A program made the translations under genes and the position numbers. A DNA stretch of 64,000 nt, taken from assembly GCF_947487305.1 (NCBI RefSeq), contig NZ_CANKWH010000009.1, positions 1 to 64,000 on the forward strand, given 5' to 3'. The stretch's first letter is position 1, and the number at the start of each line of letters is the position of its first letter. Origin of the DNA: an uncultured Paracoccus sp. (GTDB lineage: Bacteria > Pseudomonadota > Alphaproteobacteria > Rhodobacterales > Rhodobacteraceae). Shown here one piece after another: positions 1 through 11,266 of the stretch. The notes under the pieces were generated by a model. That model saw only the letters and a program-made list of their open reading frames with translations. It was not told the origin of the DNA and made no database searches.

Positions 1-77
1 AATGAACGGAAATCCATAGTCAGAGGTGGCTCACTTCTCGATGGAAATGCCGGCTCACTTCTGAGTGAAAATCAACA
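1..77. mobile_element. Terminal segment of an IS21-like insertion sequence
   Basis: Two 21-bp direct repeats lie at 28-48 and 52-72. Both begin GGCTCACTTCT, both end in AAAT, and they match at 17 of 21 positions. The element appears to end at ...AATCAACA (position 77), so read outward its tip is 5'-TGTTGATTTTC. Multiple short terminal repeats of the GGCTCACTT type and a TG-starting tip are typical of IS21-family ends. The symporter-like frame on the minus strand runs into this sequence and loses resemblance to its family exactly at position 77, which marks the insertion junction. The transposase genes would lie to the left of the window. Family assignment is from pattern memory, not a database match. 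Confidence 0.6.
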
Positions 78-643
78 GCCATGGCCAGCAGGATCAACAG
101 CGCATCCACTGTCCAGCCCAGCAGCAGGACCGCCAGCAGCAACAGGGCAGTGACCAGCGAGGCCAGCACGGCAGGCAAGCGGCCAAGCCGCGCCAGCCGT
201 TCACGCAGCGCCAGACCGATGCCGAAGGGCAGGATGACCAGCGCCAGCAGCATCACGAAGGCTGCCTCGACCGGCGCCTGCATGACGAGCGTGGCGAGGA
301 AGAACGAACCAACGAAGGCCGAGGCGACGGTGCTCACGGCGGCCAGCCGCCCGTAAAGCGGCACCGCCCTGCCAGCGATGGCGGCCAGCGGCAGACCTGC
401 GGCGGCAGCCGGCGCGGCAAAGGCCAATATCAGTCCGGTGCCGGCAAAACGGTCGATGTCAAGAGCGACCACCAAGGCCTTGCCCAGCAGCATTGCCAGA
501 ACCGGCAGCAGGATCAGCCGCAGCAGCAGCGACAGAAGGACGGCGCGCGCATCGCCGTTCCACTCTTTCAGGTCACGCGGCTGCAGCGCCGCGCCCTGCG
601 CGATCATCACCAGAACAAGGCCGAGGGCAAAGAGCGCGTTCAC
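20..643 (-). pseudogene. Bile acid:sodium symporter (SBF/BASS)-like protein, truncated by an IS end
   Basis: The first ~188 residues are a run of hydrophobic helices resembling the N-terminal half of SBF/BASS transporters: a GLVLVMIAQGAALQPRDLK opening, then PVLAMLLGKALVV, GLILAFAAPAAAAGLPLAA and LAAVSTVASAFVGSFFLA. These proteins are usually about 290-330 residues. Here the frame enters the IS21-like end at position 77 and continues with an unrelated hydrophilic tail (VDFHSEVSRHFHREVSHL) to a stop at 20. The gene lies 16 bp after rnj on the same strand and was probably the last member of that transcription unit. Loss of the C-terminal half should abolish transport. The substrate cannot be predicted. 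Confidence 0.65.
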
Positions 644-659
644 CCCCCGCCCCCGCCGG

Positions 660-2336
660 TCAGTCGGCCATCAGCCGGCTGATGATAACGGTCACTTCGG
701 GCTTCTTGCCGATCTCTTCCATGGCGACCTGACGGGTGATCTTGCGGATCGCCTCGTCCATCTTGCCATCGTCGCGGACCGTGCGGTCATCGGCGCCTTC
801 GAGGAACTCGGCCAGCTCGCCCTCGATATGGCTGGACAGATCCTCGCCATTGCGGGTGCGTTCCGAGAGGCCCATCAGCTCGACCCAGGCATCCGGCAGG
901 ACATTGTCCTCTTCGTCGACAATGACGCTGACCAGCGCATGACCGTTCAGCGCCATGCGGATGCGGTCGCGGACAACGCCGTCCATCGCGCCGATCAGCT
1001 GGGTGCCGTCCAGATAGACGCGACCGGTCTCGATCTGGTCGACGATCTTCGGGCGGTCGCCGGTCAGGTCCAGCATGGTGCCATCGGTGGCGATGATCGA
1101 GGCCGAGCCCTTGCCTTGCGCGATCAGCATATGTTCGCGCAGATGCATGTGCTCGCCATGCATCGGCACCACGATCTGCGGCTTCAACAGGTCATGCACC
1201 GCCTCGATGTCCGGGCGGTTGGCATGGCCCGAGACGTGATAGGTGCCGTCGCTGTCGTCATAGACATCGACGCCCAGCTCGCTCAACTGGTTCATGATGC
1301 GGATGACGCTGCGATTGTTGCCGGGAATGGTCTTCGAGCTGAACAGGAAGCTGTCGCCATCGGAAAGCGACAGGCCGAGATAGCGGCCCCGCGACAGCTG
1401 CGCCGAGGCCGCACGGCGTTCGCCCTGGCTGCCGGTGACGATCAGCATAACCTTGTTGCGCGGCAGGTTCGTGGCCTCTTCCGGGCCGATCGTGTCGGGG
1501 AAATCGGTCAGGATGCCGGTCTCCATGCCGACGGAAACCATGCGGCGCATGGCCCGACCCAAGAGACAGACCTTGCGGCCGGCGGCGGTGCCGGCCTCGG
1601 CCAGCGTCTTCAGCCGGGCGATGTTGCTGGCGAATGTGGTGGCAACGACCATGCCCTTCTGCGCCATTACCCAGTCGAGGATCGGGTTTGCCAGCAGGGC
1701 TTCCGAGCGGCCGGGATGGGGCGAGAAGATATTGGTCGAGTCGCAGGTCAGCACCTTGACCCCCTGCCCCTCATTGGCGATCTGGTGCCAGAGGACCGGG
1801 TCGAAGGCATCGCCCACGACCGGGGTGCCATCCAGCTTGAAATCGCCGGTATGCACGATCCGCCCCGCCGGGGTGTCGATGATCAGCGCGGCGCTTTCCG
1901 GGATCGAATGGCTGATCGGCACGAATTGCACGGTGAAGGGCCCGACCTGTGTCACCTCGGGCCGGGCGCCGGTGATGCGCACGGTGTCGGCGGGCTGCCC
2001 GGCCTCTTCGAGCTTCAGCCGGCAGAGCGTTCCGGTGAACTGGCGGGCATAGATCGGCACGCCAAGACGCTCCCACAGATAACCCACGGCGCCGATATGG
2101 TCCTCGTGCCCGTGGGTGATGAAGATGGCGTCCAGCCGGTGCTTGTTCTCGACCAGCCAGCGCATGTCCGGCATGATCAGGTCGATGCCGGGCGAGGTGT
2201 CCATGTCGCCGAAGGTCACGCCAAGGTCGACGAGGATCAGCCGTTCCTTGCCGGGCGCGCCATAGCCATAGACATAGGCGTTCATGCCGATTTCGCCCGC
2301 GCCGCCGAGCGGCAGATAGATCAGGCGATCAGACAT
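660..2336 (-). CDS. rnj: Ribonuclease J
   Basis: A 558-residue metallo-beta-lactamase/beta-CASP ribonuclease, involved in 5'-end-dependent mRNA decay and rRNA maturation in alphaproteobacteria. The zinc-binding HGHEDH motif is at residues 75-80. The HTGDF motif and a C-terminal MHGEHMH stretch, which belong to the beta-CASP and MBL parts, are present, and the length fits RNase J (about 550-560). The start MSDRL was chosen over an upstream in-frame ATG because AAGGAGG lies at 2343-2349, 6 nt before it. That start overlaps the end of coaX by 8 bp. It is the penultimate gene of the nuo-birA-coaX transcription unit. Confidence 0.93.
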   Translation of the reverse strand: MSDRLIYLPLGGAGEIGMNAYVYGYGAPGKERLILVDLGVTFGDMDTSPGIDLIMPDMRWLVENKHRLDAIFITHGHEDHIGAVGYLWERLGVPIYARQFTGTLCRLKLEEAGQPADTVRITGARPEVTQVGPFTVQFVPISHSIPESAALIIDTPAGRIVHTGDFKLDGTPVVGDAFDPVLWHQIANEGQGVKVLTCDSTNIFSPHPGRSEALLANPILDWVMAQKGMVVATTFASNIARLKTLAEAGTAAGRKVCLLGRAMRRMVSVGMETGILTDFPDTIGPEEATNLPRNKVMLIVTGSQGERRAASAQLSRGRYLGLSLSDGDSFLFSSKTIPGNNRSVIRIMNQLSELGVDVYDDSDGTYHVSGHANRPDIEAVHDLLKPQIVVPMHGEHMHLREHMLIAQGKGSASIIATDGTMLDLTGDRPKIVDQIETGRVYLDGTQLIGAMDGVVRDRIRMALNGHALVSVIVDEEDNVLPDAWVELMGLSERTRNGEDLSSHIEGELAEFLEGADDRTVRDDGKMDEAIRKITRQVAMEEIGKKPEVTVIISRLMAD

Positions 2337-3108
2337 TTCCCGCCTCCTTGTTATAATCATAGATGAGCCGCAGCCCGTGAACCGTCAGATCCTCTTCGAT
2401 GGCATCGAAGAGGTCAAAGCCCTGATCGAACAACGGCGCCAATCCGCCTGTGCCGATGACCTTCATCGCCATGTCGCGTTCGGCCCGGATGCGTTTGATC
2501 AGGCCCTCGATCAGGCCGATATAGCCCCAGTAGATGCCCGACTGGATGCAGGCAACCGTATTCGTGCCGATCACCTTCTCGGGCATGGTGACATCGACAT
2601 GCGGCAGCGCCGCCGCCGCCATGTGCAGCGCCTCGAGCGACAGGTTGACACCCGGCGCGATGACGCCGCCGACATAGGCCCCATCCACATCGACCACGTC
2701 GAAATTGGTTGCGGTGCCGAAATCCACCACGACCGAATTGCCGCCATGCCGGTCAAAGGCCGCGACCACGTTGGCCAGCCGGTCGGGGCCGACCTTGGTG
2801 CCCGGATCGACGCGCGGGGCGACGGGCAGCAGGCATTCCGGGCGGCCGACGACCAGCGGGCGGGTGTTGAAATAGCGGTTGCAGAGGACGCGCAGGTTGA
2901 ACAGCACCCGCGGCGCGGTGGTCGAGATGATGCAGGCGTCGATATCCAGATCGAAATGCCTGAGCGAGATCATCGTCTGCAGCCAGACGAAATACTCATC
3001 CGCCGTGCGCCGGTGATCGGTCGAGATGCGCCAATGCGACAGGAACTCCTTGCCATCCCAGATCGAGAAGACGCTGTTGGTGTTACCGGTGTCGATGCAG
3101 AGCAGCAT
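2329..3108 (-). CDS. coaX: Type III pantothenate kinase
   Basis: 259 residues. Phosphorylates pantothenate, the first step of coenzyme A synthesis. The N-terminal DTGNTN phosphate loop (residues 6-11), the GTKVGPDRLANVVAA segment with the GxDR signature, and the VDFGTATNFDVV adenosine-binding stretch are all diagnostic of the CoaX family (ASKHA fold). The type III enzyme is not feedback-inhibited by CoA as a family property. The gene follows birA by 6 bp and overlaps rnj by 8 bp, so it is translated from the tail of the complex I messenger. panC, which supplies pantothenate, is elsewhere in this window (38593). Confidence 0.95.
   Translation of the reverse strand: MLLCIDTGNTNSVFSIWDGKEFLSHWRISTDHRRTADEYFVWLQTMISLRHFDLDIDACIISTTAPRVLFNLRVLCNRYFNTRPLVVGRPECLLPVAPRVDPGTKVGPDRLANVVAAFDRHGGNSVVVDFGTATNFDVVDVDGAYVGGVIAPGVNLSLEALHMAAAALPHVDVTMPEKVIGTNTVACIQSGIYWGYIGLIEGLIKRIRAERDMAMKVIGTGGLAPLFDQGFDLFDAIEEDLTVHGLRLIYDYNKEAGNV
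2343..2349 (-). promoter_or_regulatory. Ribosome binding site fixing the rnj start
   Basis: Perfect AAGGAGG on the minus strand, inside the end of coaX, 6 nt upstream of the ATG at 2336. It selects that ATG over the in-frame ATG at 2360. Confidence 0.8.
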
Positions 3109-3114
3109 GGTCCC

Positions 3115-3888
3115 TCAGCCTCCCTCGAAAAACACATCGGCGGCGGGAATGATCCTCGAGCCCTCGGCGGTCTGCAGGATCAGCGCCCCGGTCTCGTCGA
3201 TGCCGTCAAAGCGCCCGGTCCAGCTGTCGCGGCCGGTGCGGGCGGTGATGGTCTCGCCCAGCTTGGCCGCGCGGGCGAGCCATGCGGTGCGGATCGGATC
3301 GAAGCCATAGGTCTGCATCTGCCGCAGCCAGTGGTCGAAGGACGGGGCCAGAAGGTCGAGGAAATCGTCCTGCGTCACCGCATGGCCGGTCTCGGCCAGA
3401 ACCGAAACCGGGGCCATCGCCCCCGGCTCGACGCTGCCCGGATGCGGGGCCTCGGCCAGATTGACGCCGATGCCGACGGCCAGCGCGTCCACGCCCTGCC
3501 CGCTGCCGATGCTTTCCAGAAGGATGCCGGCGACCTTGCCACCGTTCAGCAGCACGTCATTCGGCCATTTGATGGCGATCCGGGCGAAGGGTCCGCAGAC
3601 GGCGGTCAGCGCCTCGTCCAGCGCCAGCGCGGCGACGAAGGACAGTTTCGCCACCTGCGCCGGTCCGCCTTGGGGGCGCATCAGCAGCGAGGCGGCGAAA
3701 TTGCCGGCGCCGGTCGACCAGTCGCGCCCGCGCCGTCCACGCCCGGCGGTCTGTTGCCGGGCCATGATCCAGGTCGGGCCAGAAAGCTGCCCGGCCAGGC
3801 GCTGCGCCTCGGCATTGGTGCTGTCGACGCGGCCCAGCACATGCCGCGCCACGCCCTCGGGCCAGGCTGCGCCCGCGCGATCAGTCAA
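3115..3888 (-). CDS. birA: Biotin--[acetyl-CoA-carboxylase] ligase, monofunctional
   Basis: 257 residues. Attaches biotin to carrier domains such as those of acetyl-CoA carboxylase and the pyruvate carboxylase in this window. The biotinyl-AMP loop GRGRRGR is at residues 49-55, KWPND at 107-111 and [10 protein letters not shown] from 116. There is no N-terminal winged-helix domain, so it cannot act as a DNA-binding repressor like the Escherichia coli protein. The start codon is TTG, inside the last 8 bp of nuoN, and no better in-frame start exists before the conserved [17 protein letters not shown] segment. The gene is known directly downstream of nuoN in Paracoccus. Confidence 0.92.
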   Translation of the reverse strand: MTDRAGAAWPEGVARHVLGRVDSTNAEAQRLAGQLSGPTWIMARQQTAGRGRRGRDWSTGAGNFAASLLMRPQGGPAQVAKLSFVAALALDEALTAVCGPFARIAIKWPNDVLLNGGKVAGILLESIGSGQGVDALAVGIGVNLAEAPHPGSVEPGAMAPVSVLAETGHAVTQDDFLDLLAPSFDHWLRQMQTYGFDPIRTAWLARAAKLGETITARTGRDSWTGRFDGIDETGALILQTAEGSRIIPAADVFFEGG

Positions 3889-5377
3889 CGGCGGCGGGCT
3901 CGGCGGCGGCGGGCTCGGCGGCAGCTTGCGCGGCCTCCGGCTCGATCAATCCGCGCGCGGCCTGCGCGGCGGCCTCGTCCACGCCGAACATGTTGGCCGC
4001 ACCGACCAGCACGATCCCGGCCGAGATGATCAGCGCCGCGTTCTGCACCAGGCTCATCCGGCTTTCGATGCCATCGGTCTCGGCGCCGAAATACATGTAG
4101 TAAACGATGCGCAGGTAATAGAAGGCGCCGATCACCGAGGCGACGACGCCCGCCACCGCCAGCCAGCCCATGCCCGCCTGCACGGCGGCATTCAGCACGC
4201 CGAACTTGGCGAAGAAGCCCAGCAGCGGCGGCACGCCGGCCAGGCTGAACATCAGGATCAGCATGGCAAAGGCCTTCAGCGGCTCGGCGCTGGCAAAGCG
4301 GTTCAGGCTTTGCAGGTCAGTGACCGGGCGGCCATCGCGCTCCATCGACAGGATGAAGGCGAAGGCACCGACGTTCATCACCGCATAGATCGCCATGTAT
4401 TGCAGCATGGCGCTGACGCCCAGATCGGTGCCCGCGGCAAGGCCAACGAGGGCAAAGCCCATATGCGCGATCGAGGAATAGGCCATCAGGCGCTTGATGT
4501 TGGTCTGGCCGATGCCGGCGATGGAGCCGAGGAACATCGACAGGATCGCCAGCGCGGCAAGGATCTGGCCCCAGTCATCGGGCACGGTGCCGAAGGCGCC
4601 GAACAGCAGCCGCGCGATCAGCGCCATGGCCGCGACCTTGGGTGCGGTGGCGAAGAAGGCGGTCACTGGCGTGGGCGAGCCCTCGTAGACATCGGGCGTC
4701 CACATGTGGAAGGGCACGGCCGAAACCTTGAAGGCCAGACCGACCAGCAGGAACACGAGACCGAACAGCAAGCCAATGCTCAACTCGCCCGCATGGACGG
4801 TGGTGATGATGCCCTCGAAGCTGGTGGTGCCAGCAAAGCCATAGACCAGCGAGGCGCCATAAAGCAGCAGGCCCGAGCTGAGCGCGCCGAGGACGAAATA
4901 TTTCAGACCGGCTTCCGAGGATTTCGCGCTTTCGCGGCGCATGGCGGCCACGACATAGAGCGACAGCGACTGCAGCTCGAGACCCATATAGAGCGACAGC
5001 AGGTCGCCGGCCGAGACCATGATGCACATGCCGACAGCGGCCAGCACGATAAGGATCGGGAACTCAAAACGCATCAGCCCGTGGCGGGTCAGGTAATCCG
5101 CGCTCATCGCCAGCACGATGGCGGCCGACAGAAGCACCGTCACCTTGGCGAAGCGGGCAAAGCCGTCATCGATGAACATGGCGTGGAAGGCGCTTTGCTC
5201 CGGGCGGTCGGCGACGCCGATGTAAAGCCCGGTCAGCAGCAGCGCCGCCACGGTGATCCACAGGATCGGGCGGGCAATGGCGTCCTTGCCGAAATAGGCC
5301 CCGGCCAGCAGCGCCAGCATGGCATAGGTTGCCAGCAGGAACTCGGGCAGGATGGTCGAGAAATCGAGCGCGGTCAT
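3881..5377 (-). CDS. nuoN: NADH-quinone oxidoreductase subunit N (complex I)
   Basis: 498 residues, a proton-pumping antiporter-like membrane subunit of complex I (Nqo14 in Paracoccus). It is hydrophobic throughout, with about 14 predicted membrane spans and the conserved [26 protein letters not shown] segment around helix 7-8. The start [12 protein letters not shown] was chosen over an upstream frame extension because GAGGAG precedes it at a good distance and it lies just after the nuoM stop. The extreme C-terminus is an unusual Ala/Glu/Pro repeat ([14 protein letters not shown]), probably a disordered cytoplasmic or periplasmic tail. It overlaps birA by 8 bp. Confidence 0.95.
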   Translation of the reverse strand: MTALDFSTILPEFLLATYAMLALLAGAYFGKDAIARPILWITVAALLLTGLYIGVADRPEQSAFHAMFIDDGFARFAKVTVLLSAAIVLAMSADYLTRHGLMRFEFPILIVLAAVGMCIMVSAGDLLSLYMGLELQSLSLYVVAAMRRESAKSSEAGLKYFVLGALSSGLLLYGASLVYGFAGTTSFEGIITTVHAGELSIGLLFGLVFLLVGLAFKVSAVPFHMWTPDVYEGSPTPVTAFFATAPKVAAMALIARLLFGAFGTVPDDWGQILAALAILSMFLGSIAGIGQTNIKRLMAYSSIAHMGFALVGLAAGTDLGVSAMLQYMAIYAVMNVGAFAFILSMERDGRPVTDLQSLNRFASAEPLKAFAMLILMFSLAGVPPLLGFFAKFGVLNAAVQAGMGWLAVAGVVASVIGAFYYLRIVYYMYFGAETDGIESRMSLVQNAALIISAGIVLVGAANMFGVDEAAAQAARGLIEPEAAQAAAEPAAAEPAAVD

Positions 5378-5387
5378 CTGGCTCTCC

Positions 5388-6959
5388 TCAGTGGCCGGCT
5401 TCCGCGGCGCCGGCATCGGCGACCACGTTGCGCGGGGCAAGGTCGTTCTTTTCGGGGACGGACTGGTGCACGTCCTGCAGCAAGGCTGCGACGGAGGGTC
5501 CGGTGATGTCAGTCACCAGCCGCGGATAGACACCCAGCAGCAGGGTCATGGCGATCAGCGGGGCAAAGATCCACTTCTCGCGCGGGGTCATGTCGGTGAT
5601 GGTCTTGAGGCTTTCCTTGATGAGCGCCCCCAGCGTCACCCGGCGATAGAGCCAGAGCGCATAGGCCGCCGACAGGATCACCCCGGTCGCGGCGACGACG
5701 GCCACGACGGTATTCGCGCGGAAGGTGCCCAGCAGCGTCAGGAATTCACCGACGAAGCCCGAGGTGCCGGGCAGGCCGACATTGGCGAGGGTGAAGAACA
5801 TGAAGACCAGCGCATAGACCGGCATCCGGTTCACCAGGCCGCCATAGGCGTCGATCTCGCGCGTGTGCATCCGGTCATAGATGACGCCGACGCAGAGGAA
5901 AAGCGCGCCCGAGATGAAGCCGTGGCTCAGCATCTGGAAGATCGCGCCGTCGATGCCCGGCTGGTTCGCGGCAAAGACCCCCATGGTCACATAACCCATA
6001 TGGGCGACCGAGCTATAGGCGATCAGCTTCTTCATGTCGGTCTGCGCCAGCGCCACCAGCGAGGTATAGACGATGGCAATGGCCGACATCCAGAAGACCA
6101 CCGGCTGGAAGATGTCCGAGGCGACCGGGAACATCGGCAGCGAGAAGCGCAGGAAGCCATAGCCGCCCATCTTCAACAGCACCGCCGCCAGCACGACCGA
6201 GCCCGCCGTGGGCGCCTGAACGTGGGCATCCGGCAACCAGGTGTGCACCGGCCACATCGGCATCTTCACCGCGAAGCTGGCGAAGAAGGCGAGGAACAGC
6301 AGGGTCTGGGTGCCGCCAATGATGGTCCAGCCGAGGAAATGCAGCGGCTCCGAGGCAAAGTTGAACTTCAGCAGCTGCTCGATGTCGGTGGTTCCGGCGG
6401 CGCGATACATCACGATCATCGCAACCAGCATCAAGACCGAGCCGAGGAAGGTATAGAGGAAGAACTTGAACGCCGCGTAGATGCGGTTCGCCCCGCCCCA
6501 AATGCCGATGATCAGGAACATCGGGATCAGCCCGGCCTCGAAGAAGAGGTAGAACAGGATCAGGTCCAGCGCGGTGAAGACGCCGATCATCAGACCTTCC
6601 AGCACGAGGAAGGCGATCATGTATTCCTTGACCCGGGTCTTCACGTCCCAGGTCGACAGGATGGTCAGCGGCATCAGGAAGGTGGTCAGCAGGACAAACA
6701 GGATCGAGATCCCGTCCACGCCCATCTTGTAGCGCAGCCCCATGATCCAGGGGTGATCCTCGACGAACTGGAAGCCGGTATCGGCCGGGTCGAAGCCCGC
6801 CAGCACGAAGAGCGAGATCAGGAAGGTCGCCGTGGTCGCGATCAGCGCCAGCCATTTGGCATTGGTCTGCGCCGCCGCGTCGTCGCCGCGCAGGAACATC
6901 GCCATGATGGCGGCGGCCACGATCGGCAGGAAGGTGATGATGGAAAGAAGGTTCGTCAT
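5388..6959 (-). CDS. nuoM: NADH-quinone oxidoreductase subunit M (complex I)
   Basis: 523 residues, the second antiporter-like subunit (Nqo13). [20 protein letters not shown] near residue 80, [27 protein letters not shown] near 230 and the [15 protein letters not shown] stretch are conserved proton-channel elements carrying the key Lys and Glu residues. The length matches the family (about 500-520). The ATG lies 1 bp from the nuoL stop codon, so the two are translationally coupled. Confidence 0.96.
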   Translation of the reverse strand: MTNLLSIITFLPIVAAAIMAMFLRGDDAAAQTNAKWLALIATTATFLISLFVLAGFDPADTGFQFVEDHPWIMGLRYKMGVDGISILFVLLTTFLMPLTILSTWDVKTRVKEYMIAFLVLEGLMIGVFTALDLILFYLFFEAGLIPMFLIIGIWGGANRIYAAFKFFLYTFLGSVLMLVAMIVMYRAAGTTDIEQLLKFNFASEPLHFLGWTIIGGTQTLLFLAFFASFAVKMPMWPVHTWLPDAHVQAPTAGSVVLAAVLLKMGGYGFLRFSLPMFPVASDIFQPVVFWMSAIAIVYTSLVALAQTDMKKLIAYSSVAHMGYVTMGVFAANQPGIDGAIFQMLSHGFISGALFLCVGVIYDRMHTREIDAYGGLVNRMPVYALVFMFFTLANVGLPGTSGFVGEFLTLLGTFRANTVVAVVAATGVILSAAYALWLYRRVTLGALIKESLKTITDMTPREKWIFAPLIAMTLLLGVYPRLVTDITGPSVAALLQDVHQSVPEKNDLAPRNVVADAGAAEAGH

Positions 6960-6960
6960 A

Positions 6961-9156
6961 TCAGTGCGCGCCCCGCATCATCACCCAGATCAGAAGCCCA
7001 ACGATGCCCAGAACCATCGCGAAGGCATAGTGGAACAGATAGCCGGATTGCAGCCGGCCGGCGAAACGGGTCAGCCGCGGGATCAGACCCATCGCCACCC
7101 CGTTGATCGCGCCGTCGATAACCCGCCCGTCGCCGCCCGTCCACAGCTGCTGGCCCAGCCATTTCGCCGGCCGCACGAAGATCACCTCGTAGATCTCGTC
7201 GAAATACCACTTGTTCAGCAGGAACTGGTACAGCGCCGGTTGCGCAGCGGCCAGACGGCCCGGCAGGCTCGGCTGGCGGATATAGAAGATCCAGGCCAGC
7301 AGAAGTCCGCCCAGCATGGCGATGAAGGGCGAGACCTTCACCCATTTGGGCGATTCATGCGCTTCGGTCATCACATGGTTATAGGGTGCCATGTAGATCG
7401 CCCCTCCCATGGCTGCCGGAGTTTCATCGGCGGCAACGGTCACGACGCCGCCATGATCGCCCTCGCCTTCTGCCGCAGCGGCAGGCTCGGCGGCAGCGTG
7501 CTCGCCCTCGGCGGGCGAAGCGGCGGTGCCGGCGGCGGCCTGGGCTTCGCCCTCGCCCTCGGCGGGTGCGGCTTCACCATGCCCGGCTTCGGCACCGGTC
7601 TCGGCCGGCGCGGCTTCGACGGCTGCCTCGGCATAGTGGATGCCGAAGAACTGGTTCACGCGGTCATGGCTGCCGAAGAAGGGCTGATACCAGATCATCC
7701 CGGCAAAGATCGCGCCGGCGGCAAGGACACCAAGCGGAATGGTCATCACCGGGGGCGATTCATGGGCGTGCTCATGCGCATGGTGATCGCCGCGCGGCTC
7801 GCCCCAGAAGGTCATGAACATCAGCCGCCAGCTGTAGAAGCTGGTCATCGCGGCCGCCGCAACCAGCAGCCAGAAGGCATAGCTGTTGCCGGCAAAGGCG
7901 CTTTCGATCACCGCATCCTTGGACAGGAAACCGGCAAAGCCGATGGTGGTCAGCGGGATGCCGACGCCGGTGATGGCCAGCGTCCCGATCAGCATGGCGT
8001 AGAAGGTCAGCGGGATCTTTTTGCGCAAGCCGCCATAGTTCCGCATGTCCTGCTCGTGATGCATCGCATGGATGACCGAGCCGGCGCCGAGGAACAGCAT
8101 GGCCTTGAAGAAGGCATGCGTGAACAGGTGGAACATCGCCACCGAATAGACACCGACGCCGGCGGCCACGAACATGTAGCCCAACTGCGAGCAGGTCGAA
8201 TAGGCGATGACGCGCTTGATGTCGTTCTGCACCAGACCCACGGTCGCGGCGAAGAAGGCGGTGGTCGCACCCACCACGGTCACGAACATCTTCGCTTCCG
8301 GGGCAAACTCGAACAGCGGCGACATGCGGCAGACGAGGAACACCCCGGCCGTCACCATGGTCGCGGCGTGGATCAGCGCGGAGACAGGCGTCGGGCCTTC
8401 CATCGCGTCCGGCAGCCAGGTGTGCAGGAACAGCTGCGCCGATTTGCCCATCGCGCCGATGAACAGCAGCACGGCCAGCAGGTTCGCGGCATTCCAGTCG
8501 CGCCAGAGGAAATGCATGTCCATCTGCGCCAGCTCCGGCACGGCGGCAAAGATGGCGTCGAACTGGATCGAGCCGGTCAGCCAGTAGATGCCGAAGATGC
8601 CCAGCAGGAAGCCGAAGTCACCGACGCGGTTGACGATGAAGGCCTTCATGGCGGCGGCATTGGCCGAGGGCTTGCGATAGTAGAAGCCGATCAGCAGGTA
8701 GGAGGCGACGCCCACGCCCTCCCAGCCAAAGAACATCTGCAACAGGTTGTCGGCCGTCACCAGCATCAGCATGGCGAAGGTGAAGAACGACAGGTAGGCG
8801 AAGAAGCGCGCCTTGTAATGCTCGTGATGGGTCCAGTTGTCGTCATGGGCCATGTAGCCGATCGAATACATGTGCACGAGCGCCGAGACGGTGGTGACGA
8901 CGATCAGCATGATCGCAGTCAGCCGGTCGACGCGGATCGCCCATTGGCTGACGAAATCGCCCGAGACGACCCAGTCCATCACCGGCACCATGTAGGTGGT
9001 GCCGTCGAAGGTCAGAAAGACGATCCAGCTGAGCAGGCAGGCGAGGAACAACACGCCCGTGGTCAGGTATTGCGCGGCGGTCTCGCCGATGATGCGCCAG
9101 CCAAAGCCGGCGATGATCGCGGCCAGCAGCGGGGCAAAGAGGATGATGCTCGTCAT
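6961..9156 (-). CDS. nuoL: NADH-quinone oxidoreductase subunit L (complex I)
   Basis: 731 residues, the largest antiporter-like subunit (Nqo12), with the long lateral helix near the C-terminus. Conserved elements include [51 protein letters not shown] and [16 protein letters not shown]. It is longer than the usual 610-700 residues. A strongly Ala/Glu/Gly-rich, His-containing insert lies at about residues 508-585 (bases ~7400-7635), between the last antiporter helices and the lateral helix region. The insert looks disordered and soluble. The adjoining helices are intact, so the subunit should work. Confidence 0.95.
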   Translation of the reverse strand: MTSIILFAPLLAAIIAGFGWRIIGETAAQYLTTGVLFLACLLSWIVFLTFDGTTYMVPVMDWVVSGDFVSQWAIRVDRLTAIMLIVVTTVSALVHMYSIGYMAHDDNWTHHEHYKARFFAYLSFFTFAMLMLVTADNLLQMFFGWEGVGVASYLLIGFYYRKPSANAAAMKAFIVNRVGDFGFLLGIFGIYWLTGSIQFDAIFAAVPELAQMDMHFLWRDWNAANLLAVLLFIGAMGKSAQLFLHTWLPDAMEGPTPVSALIHAATMVTAGVFLVCRMSPLFEFAPEAKMFVTVVGATTAFFAATVGLVQNDIKRVIAYSTCSQLGYMFVAAGVGVYSVAMFHLFTHAFFKAMLFLGAGSVIHAMHHEQDMRNYGGLRKKIPLTFYAMLIGTLAITGVGIPLTTIGFAGFLSKDAVIESAFAGNSYAFWLLVAAAAMTSFYSWRLMFMTFWGEPRGDHHAHEHAHESPPVMTIPLGVLAAGAIFAGMIWYQPFFGSHDRVNQFFGIHYAEAAVEAAPAETGAEAGHGEAAPAEGEGEAQAAAGTAASPAEGEHAAAEPAAAAEGEGDHGGVVTVAADETPAAMGGAIYMAPYNHVMTEAHESPKWVKVSPFIAMLGGLLLAWIFYIRQPSLPGRLAAAQPALYQFLLNKWYFDEIYEVIFVRPAKWLGQQLWTGGDGRVIDGAINGVAMGLIPRLTRFAGRLQSGYLFHYAFAMVLGIVGLLIWVMMRGAH

Positions 9157-9160
9157 GATC

Positions 9161-9532
<372 letters not shown>

Positions 9533-10135
9533 TTACAGCCCCTGCCCCGGTTTCACGTCGCGCAGTTCCAGCGTCTTGGCCGGGTCGCGCCACATCTGTT
9601 CCAGCACGTCCTGGCGCTTGATGTCGCGGCGGTGGCGCAGGGTCAGCACGATGGCGCCAATCATGGCGACCAAGAGGATCAGCCCCGCCAGCTGGAACGG
9701 CAGGAGGTAGCGGTCATAGAGGATGGCACCGATGGCATGGGTGTTCAGCGTCTCGGCCACGATCGGGGCGGTGCGCAGCGCCTCGGCCTGATCGGCCGAT
9801 TGCCAGGCGCCGAAGCCGATGGCAAGCTGTGCCAGCAGGATCAGCGCGATCAGCCCGCCAAGCGGCAGGTAGCGGGCGAACTCGCCGCGCAGTTCCGCGA
9901 AATCCACGTCCAGCATCATGACGACGAAGAGGAACAGCACCGCCACGGCGCCGACATAGACGATGATCAGCAGCATGGCGACGAACTCGGCCCCCTGCAG
10001 CACGAAGAGACCCGAGGCCGAGAGGAAGGCGAGGATCAGCCACAAGACCGAATGCACCGGGTTGCGGGCGGTCACGACCATCAGGCCGGCAATGCAGGCG
10101 CTGACCGCGAACAGGTAGAATGCGAATGTCATCAT
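9533..10135 (-). CDS. nuoJ: NADH-quinone oxidoreductase subunit J (complex I)
   Basis: 200 residues, a membrane subunit (Nqo10) with about five helices. The third helix contains the conserved [21 protein letters not shown] segment with the pi-bulge region that links quinone reduction to pumping. The ATG at 10135 forms an ATGA overlap with the stop of the preceding CMD-family gene; a second ATG follows immediately. A longer open frame upstream was rejected because its translation lies in another frame of the CMD gene. The C-terminal ~35 residues are hydrophilic. Confidence 0.95.
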   Translation of the reverse strand: MMTFAFYLFAVSACIAGLMVVTARNPVHSVLWLILAFLSASGLFVLQGAEFVAMLLIIVYVGAVAVLFLFVVMMLDVDFAELRGEFARYLPLGGLIALILLAQLAIGFGAWQSADQAEALRTAPIVAETLNTHAIGAILYDRYLLPFQLAGLILLVAMIGAIVLTLRHRRDIKRQDVLEQMWRDPAKTLELRDVKPGQGL

Positions 10136-10554
10136 AGCTTGTCGTCCTCTGCGCCCTTGTCCGTTTCCGCGAACACGCTTTGCGCCACGTCCAGGGCCTT
10201 CTGCATCGCCGGGATGCCGCCGAACATGCCCATCTGATAGATCACCTCGGCGATCTCGCGCCGGGTTGCGCCGGCCTCGAGCGCGTGACGGATGGTCAGG
10301 CGCAATTGCGGCTCGGCGTGGGCGCCCTGCACGGTCATCGCCGCCACCGTCACCAGCAGCCGCGTCCGCGCATCCAGCCCGTCTCGGTTGAAGGTCTTGC
10401 CGAACCACATTTCCAGCATGTCCGAGGACATGGTCGGGATCAGCTTCTCGAAGGCCTTGGTATCGACCTTCTCCAGCGCCGGATTGAAGGCGCGCGCCAT
10501 CTCCTGCCCGGATTCGAGCATCTGCTGGAACAGTTTCTGGAAGGCGTCGTTCAT
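10132..10554 (-). CDS. Carboxymuconolactone decarboxylase (CMD)-family protein in the nuo operon
   Basis: 140 residues, all helical. It has the CMD/AhpD-like core ([21 protein letters not shown], then [20 protein letters not shown]). It contains no cysteine at all, so the CxxC peroxidase centre of AhpD-type members is missing and a thiol-based role can be excluded. An equivalent unidentified frame sits between nqo9 and nqo10 in Paracoccus denitrificans. The start [11 protein letters not shown] was chosen because longer extensions run through the nuoI gene. Its stop overlaps nuoJ (ATGA). Function unknown; a role in complex I assembly or stability is only an inference from position. Confidence 0.85.
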   Translation of the reverse strand: MNDAFQKLFQQMLESGQEMARAFNPALEKVDTKAFEKLIPTMSSDMLEMWFGKTFNRDGLDARTRLLVTVAAMTVQGAHAEPQLRLTIRHALEAGATRREIAEVIYQMGMFGGIPAMQKALDVAQSVFAETDKGAEDDKL

Positions 10555-10585
10555 GCGTGGCCCTCGTGATATGCGGCGCGTCCGG

Positions 10586-11262
<677 letters not shown>

Positions 11263-11266
11263 CGGA

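Noticed and set aside
378..2366. A 662-codon open frame on the plus strand opposite rnj
   Set aside because: It is the GC-rich shadow of the rnj gene, with His/Asp/Arg-heavy composition and no domain, and overlaps a well-supported gene entirely.
10136..10408. N-terminal extension of nuoJ
   Set aside because: The extension is translation of another frame of the CMD-family gene; ATGA at 10135 and the family N-terminus fix the start.
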